A DNA stretch of 64,000 nucleotides, taken from Echinarachnius parma. Taxonomy: Eukaryota > Echinodermata > Echinoidea > Clypeasteroida > Echinarachniidae. The position numbers were made by a program, and so were the translations under genes. Shown here in pieces: positions 58,541-64,000 of this stretch (positions are counted from its first letter, which is position 1; the number at the start of each line of letters is the position of its first letter). Under the pieces are notes generated by a model that saw only the letters and a program-made list of their open reading frames with translations, was not told the DNA's origin and did not search any database. Where the stretch lies: NCBI GenBank assembly GCA_037951105.1, contig JBAMJV010005504.1, positions 310,001 through 374,000 of the forward strand, in the 5' to 3' direction.

Positions 58541-58545
58541 TTATT
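58507..58545. repeat. Poly(A)-rich run
   Basis: A nearly pure A tract within the right arm of the 55704-58605 element. Low complexity. Confidence 0.85.
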
Positions 58546-58604
58546 TTTAGAAAGTTGGGGGTGCGCCTTATACACGAGTGCGCCTTATACACGGAGTTTT
58601 ACGG

Positions 58605-58806
58605 TACCCGTAAACCGGGGTGACTCTGGCCACTTTTTGAGAAGGGTGCATTTTCATCAAGCCTCACTTTTTAGAACAAATATATTATTGTTTTTAATAT
58701 ACTTCTATAGGGTAATGTACAAAATCCCAAATTTGTTCTAAACAGTGAGGGTTGATGAAAATACATCCTTCTCCAAAAGTGGCCAAAGTCACCCCGGTTT
58801 ACGGTA
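58605..58806. mobile_element. ~200-bp hairpin MITE with TACCGTAAACCGGGGTGA-like ends
   Basis: Left TACCCGTAAACCGGGGTGAC and right GTCACCCCGGTTTACGGTA are inverted, and the arms continue almost to the centre (GGCCACTTTTTGAGAAGG / CCTTCTCCAAAAGTGGCC). It abuts the end of the 55704-58605 element, apparently using its terminal TA. Confidence 0.92.
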
Positions 58807-60618
58807 TATATTCTTAACTCTTAAACGTGCCAGGGATTTTAATGCTCTATGGCATTTGTGTGTATTGTAACTCGCAAAAATGCGAGCTTGGCACGTTAGG
58901 AGTTAACCCATTGCTTACGGGAACCAGGTGGGCTATGTACAAAGTCTATGGGGATTTCAGAATCTCGTAGTGAAGGGGTTAAATTAAATCAGGACAAAGT
59001 CTACTCCACAGAAGCATAAACAGTATTGACTCATCGAAAAATGTTATTTTCACACAATCAAGCCATAGGATATGGTACATAGCCCCTAATATGACATCAT
59101 AATTGTATGGATCAATTAGTAAGATCAGGATAAAACTGCCCCTGTAATGCCATTTATCCTGTTAAAACATAGTTGAAGCAATAAAAATACATGTACGTGT
59201 ACCCTAGTCATGGTCTAGAGATCTCGGACAAGGACAACAAATATGACATCATAGCTTGAGGATCAGTTTGTAAAAACTTCCCATGATGTAGTTGTTTGAT
59301 ATGACTACGCTTGTAATTTCATTTTCACAAACATAGTTTGAACAACAATGAAAAGAAACTTGAAATCTGAGCCACTAGCAGCTAGTTTAGTAGAAATGCA
59401 CATCACAACTGGCCATGAGCTACTCTATATAGGACAACTGATATGACATCATAACTAGATGGATCAATTTGCCAGATCTCTCCTTGTTAAAACGTCTCCT
59501 TCACTAATCCCAAGGGGAGGGGTCTTTAGATGAACAGCTGTTAGGGGCTACTAATAGAGGCCTCCAACGTCATCCCAATATCTTCCTCCTCCCCAATATA
59601 ATTCTGTTCTCTTTTTGGGGCGCAGAGGGTTTCCTTCCGACGATAGGCATCTCAAGTCATTATAAGAGAGGAAAGAATCAATTTGAAGCTGTCTTGTGAT
59701 ATTGCAACTTTCATGCAGTTGACTTTCACAAAGACTTCAAAGCCAAGTCTAGACTCTCAAATTTAGACAAAAATAAAAGCCAAAATAGTGACAATCTTGC
59801 AACATTGCAACCTACATGCCTTTAACTTTTGCAAGACAGTGGACCAAGTCTAGACAGAAATATGTCAACATTGTGTACATCAATTTGAATGCTTTCTTGT
59901 AAAGCTGCAACCTAATTTTCCATTATAAACTTTAGCAAGTCAGCAAACAGAGTCTAGAACAATTTAATAATATATTGGGAAAACTTGACAATTTTGTGGC
60001 ATTGTCAGCACCCAAAATATCATTATTTGTACATCAGCAGAGCTGCCAACCTTGATCAACAAAAAAAACACCCCAGAATGAAATTGCCCCAAAAAATGAA
60101 TTTTCAGTGAAAAAACAGAATTTTGATGAATTGTCACAAAATTAACCTTATTACCAGAAAAGCGCAGAAATTACACATCGCAAGTGGGGCGTTCTTCATA
60201 GCTTACTTCATACTGAAGTTCGTGCACAAAATTGGATGATCAATTTAAAGATCGTATATTGGAACAGGGTTGGTACTGGTGCTCATAACGTGCATATTAC
60301 AGTGATCGGTGCATCTATTTTCAATCTTCAAAGTGCCACACTTTTTGAGACTCATTGATTCCTTAGTAAATGTAAAAGCATTTCAATTAATGCCTAGTTA
60401 TTATGTTTGTTTTTTTACACGTAATATTAAAAGAACACATATTACCTCAATATCAGTAATTATTTAGATCCTTAATTTTCCAGTGATTTGTTGATGCTGT
60501 ATCAATTGCATAGTTCTTCCTGCTTTTGCTGTTGTCTAATTTATGTGCTCCTTGTAAGTTTAATAATATCAGTATTTAACCCATTTAGGACTGGTCCAGA
60601 AGTACTCAGGTTGTGGTC
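58807..60618. other. Intronic stretch, no exon recognised
   Basis: AT-rich intron of the FoxJ2/3 gene. TATGACATCATAA-type lines recur (near 59090, 59242, 59444) as a diffuse repeat. Nothing else recognised. Confidence 0.4.
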
Positions 60619-60784
60619 TACCGTATTTGCTGGTGTATTAACCGCACCTTTTTTCACAAAAAAAAGAAAAAAAAAGGGGGTGCGGTTAATACACGACCGT
60701 ATTAACCGCACTTTTAAAAAAAAAATTTTTTTTTAGGGGTGCGGTTAATACACCGGAGCGGTTAATACACCAACAAATACGGTA
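60619..60784. mobile_element. 166-bp MITE with TACCGTATTTG ends
   Basis: Starts TACCGTATTTGCTGGTGTAT(TAACCGCA) and ends with its inverse (…CACCAACAAATACGGTA). The middle has A-rich and T-rich blocks around two more TGCGGTTAATACAC copies. It sits 30 bp from the donor (60813) of the first FoxJ2/3 exon in view. Close relative of 45963-46886. Confidence 0.93.
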
Positions 60785-60813
60785 TATAGAATGCAAACAT
60801 GTTAACAGCTTAC

Positions 60814-60949
60814 CTCCTTGAGGATTCTCAAATACTTTCTTGTAGAGACTTCTGAATGAGGCACTTAGGTCTTCTATATTTGGATTTGACTCAAATAACC
60901 TCTGGTCCCCGGATGAGTTTGAGAGACCCTGGTGAGGTGGCGATGCAAA
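60814..60949 (-). CDS. foxj2/3: FoxJ2/3-type transcription factor, first exon in view
   Basis: 136 nt, acceptor TTGTTATTGCAG and donor GGAG|GTAAGC; starts in phase 0 and ends in phase 1. It reads FASPPHQGLSNSSGDQRLFE, then SNPNIEDLSASFRSLYKKVF and ENPQG. The '(D/E)LS-SFR-LYK' line is shared with FOXJ2 and FOXJ3, where it follows the forkhead domain. So the DNA-binding exons should lie to the right; I found no forkhead sequence up to 64000. The five exons in view total 909 nt, 302 residues plus stop. Confidence 0.9.
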
Positions 60950-61235
60950 CTGCAATAACAATAGCAACAATTCAAAATTAATACATTTACAATACAGACA
61001 AATTTCACACCTTATCTAAAGTAAGGCTTCAACCAACCTTGTACTTTCCAATGTCCCAGTCGTACCTTGCTGGCATTGAAATAGCTTTGTTGGTATTTCA
61101 AAAGGAAGAAGCATGTTTTCTTCAAGCATGATAGCATCAATTTCACACAACTTGAAAATGAGCAATGGGGATACACACAAACAAAATTTGTTCACATGAC
61201 ATGGCGTTTAGACAAAAACATATTATAACAACATA

Positions 61236-61349
61236 TTAAAGGGAGTGTCCGTCTTTTACTAATCATCTGAAAAGTTTCCAGTAGCTAGATAGGGATGAAT
61301 CCGACCCATAACATTTTTAATTGAACACTGTAATTTGGATTCTATGAAT
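61236..61349. repeat. TTAA-ended family 2 element, left fragment
   Basis: TTAAAGGGAGTGTCCGTCTT(TTACTAATCATCTGAA) and TAATTTGGATTCTATGAATA match 51687-51830. It is interrupted at 61350 by a family B pearl-like element. Confidence 0.8.
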
Positions 61350-62525
61350 AAACCAGAACGTCAATGACGTAGCGCTCATCCGCCATCTCGCAACATCAAA
61401 TATCGCAAATTTCATGTGGTACACTTTTCAACTGGTCAAAAAATACAAATTTGATGCCCTGGAAGGGACATAAAAATAAAAATTAGAGTGACAAAAATAT
61501 AAATTTGATGCCCCGGAAGGGACATGGAAAAAAACAAAAATTATAATAATAATTAAAAAAAAGAAAAGAAAAAGAAAGAAAAAAAATTATAGCTGATTGC
61601 ACCGCTGGATCCCTTGAGAAATGAAGTTAAGCATTTTTTTATTTTTTTTGAATAAATTTGCATAAATTAGCATAATTAATGAATTTCAAAATTTTGTGCA
61701 CAAGTTTTGAAGCCCCCAGCTAGCCCTATTTTAAGACAAAACAAACAGAATGAAAATCGGTAAACAAATGAGGGAGAAGCAGCAGTTTTTATTATTTTTG
61801 GAATATATTTGCATAAATTACCATAATTAACCAATGGAGCAAAATTTCAAAATTCTGTGTAGAAGTTTAGGTTACCAAATTTAGCTCTTCCAGATAAAGC
61901 AAACCAAATCAAAATCGGTCAAGAAATGAGGGAGAAGAAGCAATTTTTGTTATTTTTGGAATAAATTTGCATAAATTACCATAATTAATCAATGGAGAAA
62001 GATTTCAAAATTCTGTGTAGAAGTATAGTGTACCAAAGTTAGCTCTACCATATAAAGCAAACCAAATCAAAATCGGTCGAGAAATGAGGGAGAAGAAGCA
62101 TTTTTTGTGATTTTATTATTATTTTGGGAATAAATTTGCATAAACTACCATAATTAATCAATGGAGCAAAATCTCAAAATTCTGTGTAGCAGTTTAGTGT
62201 ACCAAATTTAGCTCTACCAGATAAAGCAAACCAAATCAAAATCGGTCAAGAAATGAGGGAGAAGAAGCATTTTTTGTGATTTTGAATAAATTTGCATAAA
62301 TTAGCATACATGTAGATAATGAATGTCACGATTCTGTGTAGAAGTTTAAATCCCCCTCCTAGAAACAATCAGAATCAAAATCGGTTGAAAAATAACGAAG
62401 AAGAAGCATTTTGAAAACTATGGACGGACGGACGGAAGGACGGACGGAAAGAGGGACGGACGGACGACGGACGCCACGCCATGGTACAAGCTCATCGGGC
62501 CCTTCGGGCCGGATGAGCTAAAAAC
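61350..62525 (+). mobile_element. Pearl-like element, family B, copy 2 (long)
   Basis: Starts AACCAGAACGTCAATGACGT, AGCGCTCATCCG. It has about five core units spaced 151-169 bp (TTGCATAAATTA at about 61660, 61811, 61969, 62138, 62293), each with CAAAATTCTGTGTAGAAGTT and AAATCGGTCAAGAAATGAGG. A GGAC/GGAA tract (about 62421-62472) and the hairpin GCTCATCGGGCCCTTCGGGC(CGGATGAGC) plus TAAAAA follow. 1176 bp, against about 645 bp in copy 1; the difference is mainly unit number. Confidence 0.82.
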
Positions 62526-63419
62526 TACCATGAAAAAAAAATCACAGAAGTCCTCTCTTCAATGTACATGTACTACATTTCCGCCACTTGATATGTTTAG
62601 CTGATTCATTGTCAGAATACAACTATGTTGAACTTATTCACAAGAAAACTGTGTATACATGTAGATCTTTACAATTTCTTATATGCATGCTACAAAATAG
62701 CAATCTCAAATGAAAGAAAGAAGGAATAGATCGGAAGTTTTAAGAATGTTACAGGTCTGCATGCTGTGTAACTCACTACATGCGAAATGAAAGTCACAGA
62801 CGCAGGGTTTTGATATACCCGCAATATGCGGACGTGAGAGAAATACAAGAAATGTCATCACAGACAGAGTTTAAAAACTCCTATGTTTCTAGGTAGAAGA
62901 CATTTTATAGAATGGAATCTTCACAGAAGGTCTGAAATATTTTATTCTGAATTATGTGTGCAAAACCTCGAAACAATTAACCAGTTAATAAAACAAAACA
63001 TATCGGCCTACGTAATTAAAGCCTTACTAGGCATTACACTCAGCAGTAAAAGTAACAGAGAGCTAAGCGTAAACTCCCCGCCGTGACCCCATTGTGAATA
63101 TCTGCTGACGGGGTCCCCGTACTGCAGGATGCAAACTAGACCATTTGACATGCAACTAGTACAACATATTGCAAGAAATACTTAGCCCTGAATAGTAAAG
63201 CCCGACTTTTCAGCTGCATAGAGATTGTAAAGTAAAATGCTAATCCACCAACCGGTCCAGGCCGCCTCGATCACAGCAGGGCCACAGACCTCAGAGTGCG
63301 GGCGCAAAGAAATCAATTAGCACCCCGCCTAGTAGCTTACGTGAACAAATTTACAGACGGGCAAAGGATCATGAATGGGAATAAAAACAACGGTCGTCGC
63401 TTTTATTATTATTATTTCC
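62526..63419. other. Stretch with no recognised gene
   Basis: No forkhead or other known exon. A GC-richer patch at 63060-63310 (CCCCGCCGTGACCCC, GGTCCAGGCCGCCTCGATC) could be an upstream exon or regulatory DNA of the FoxJ2/3 gene, but nothing in its frames is recognisable. Confidence 0.35.
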
Positions 63420-63968
63420 CCTTAGAGGGCAATTCCGGGCCTGATTTAGTCATCAAAATAAGCAGAATAAGAGGCATAATTGGTGAAAATTTGATAGAAA
63501 TCAGACAAGAAACACAGGAGTTATGCTAATTTGAACATCATGTAGTAATGAGCGATCGTTTCAAAATTGCCGCCAAATGCAACATCATTGACGAGCAACT
63601 CGCCATGCCTTTAGAACATGAAAATACACTCGTTTCTCATTTTCGTTACTGCAAATAAATTTCTCTCTGCTTGTTGACATGAATATAGATGAGCCAACTT
63701 CTTTGGAATTTGTAAGCTCATAAATTTACTTTGTTATTAAGAAAATTTGAATTTTGTAAAATGTGAATGTACATGTGGCTGCAGCTCGCAAGTGACGTCA
63801 CTATCGATATCAATATTGCAAACGATACATAAAAGCAGAGCAAAGTTCCTCCTGTCATAACTTTTTTTATTGCTCGACCGTTTTGGCTCAGATTCTCGCT
63901 CATGATTCTTCATATTTACTTTATTCTATAGCAAATAACCCAAATCTAGGGTGGAATTACCCTTTAAA
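63420..63968. repeat. Possible further TTAA-ended element
   Basis: Left CTTAGAGGGCAATTCCGGGC and right TAGGGTGGAATTACCCTTTAA look like imperfect inverted ends of the TTAAAGGG type. After the right end, TGTAATTTTCTTTCATATAA(GACAATAA) resembles family 2 at 52232-52260. Confidence 0.45.
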
Positions 63969-64000
63969 TGTAATTTTCTTTCATATAAGACAATAATCTC

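Larger units (their letters stand above)
55704..58605. mobile_element. Large foldback element with ACCGTAAAACTCCG ends
   Basis: Left ACCGTAAAACTCCGTGTATA(AGGCGCA) and right (TGCGCCT)TATACACGGAGTTTTACGGT are inverted. Further inward, GGTCTAGGGCATG (55865) pairs with ATGCCCTAGACC (58434), and AAAGCGAACCAAAA (56113) with TTTTGGTTCGCTTT (57459). So about 2.1 kb forms a long decayed hairpin, not counting the nested 816-bp element. It lies in the large FoxJ2/3 intron. Confidence 0.82.

Noticed and set aside
60488-60736. 82-codon plus-strand frame
   Set aside because: Half of it is the 166-bp MITE; no splice or domain support.
62526-64000. Search for the forkhead-domain exon of FoxJ2/3
   Set aside because: No forkhead motif was found on the minus strand in this stretch, so the exon is taken to lie beyond the window.

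Overview
This is eukaryotic, AT-rich animal DNA with GT-AG introns, very large introns and a dense layer of transposon debris. The repeat families point to a marine invertebrate: elements with ~150-bp core repeats, a (GGAC)n tract and a terminal hairpin resemble the 'pearl'/Helentron-derived elements described from bivalves and echinoderms. An echinoderm is my first guess; a mollusc, hemichordate or lancelet is not excluded. There is no operon structure, and most long open frames here are chance or lie inside repeats.

Two real protein-coding genes can be assembled exon by exon, both on the minus strand. (1) A RecQ-type DNA helicase in three exons (7725 down to 3154). All splice phases agree and the joined frame encodes 616 residues, with every helicase motif present. 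(2) The 3' part of a FoxJ2/FoxJ3-type forkhead transcription factor: five exons (60949 down to 38000) encode 302 residues with a poly-Q tract and the conserved C-terminal blocks. Its introns reach 11.1 kb, and the forkhead-domain exons must lie beyond the right edge. The intron between the third and fourth of these exons holds decayed extra copies of both flanking exons, one of them split by a MITE. A third, weaker gene model is on the plus strand: a possible signal-peptide exon near 19883 and a well-formed sushi/CCP-like exon at 21861-22073.

Layout: 1-3150, repeats and sequence downstream of the helicase. 3154-7725, helicase gene. 7963-15318, a 7.4-kb region bounded by inverted arms made of repeats carrying perfect RFX X-box palindromes; inside it are a long (TG)n tract, remains of at least two LINE retrotransposons and a MITE. 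15.6-19.4 kb, MITEs, a direct repeat and a G-rich minisatellite. 19.9-28.3 kb, the sushi-exon gene model, several TIR elements and fragments of a Harbinger (HARBI1-like) transposase. 28.5-37.2 kb, mostly repeats, including pearl-like elements. 38.0-60.9 kb, FoxJ2/3 exons with many foldback and TIR elements in the introns. 61-64 kb, more repeats.

The most interesting material is in the repeats. At least two element families share one build (5' palindrome, ~150-bp core units, (GGAC)n, 3' hairpin), and a third family shares the 3' end. One of these carries eight perfect DR1 nuclear-receptor motifs in its two longer copies. Six families share TTAA-type ends and three share a TACCGTA-like end. Two nested insertions have clear target-site duplications.
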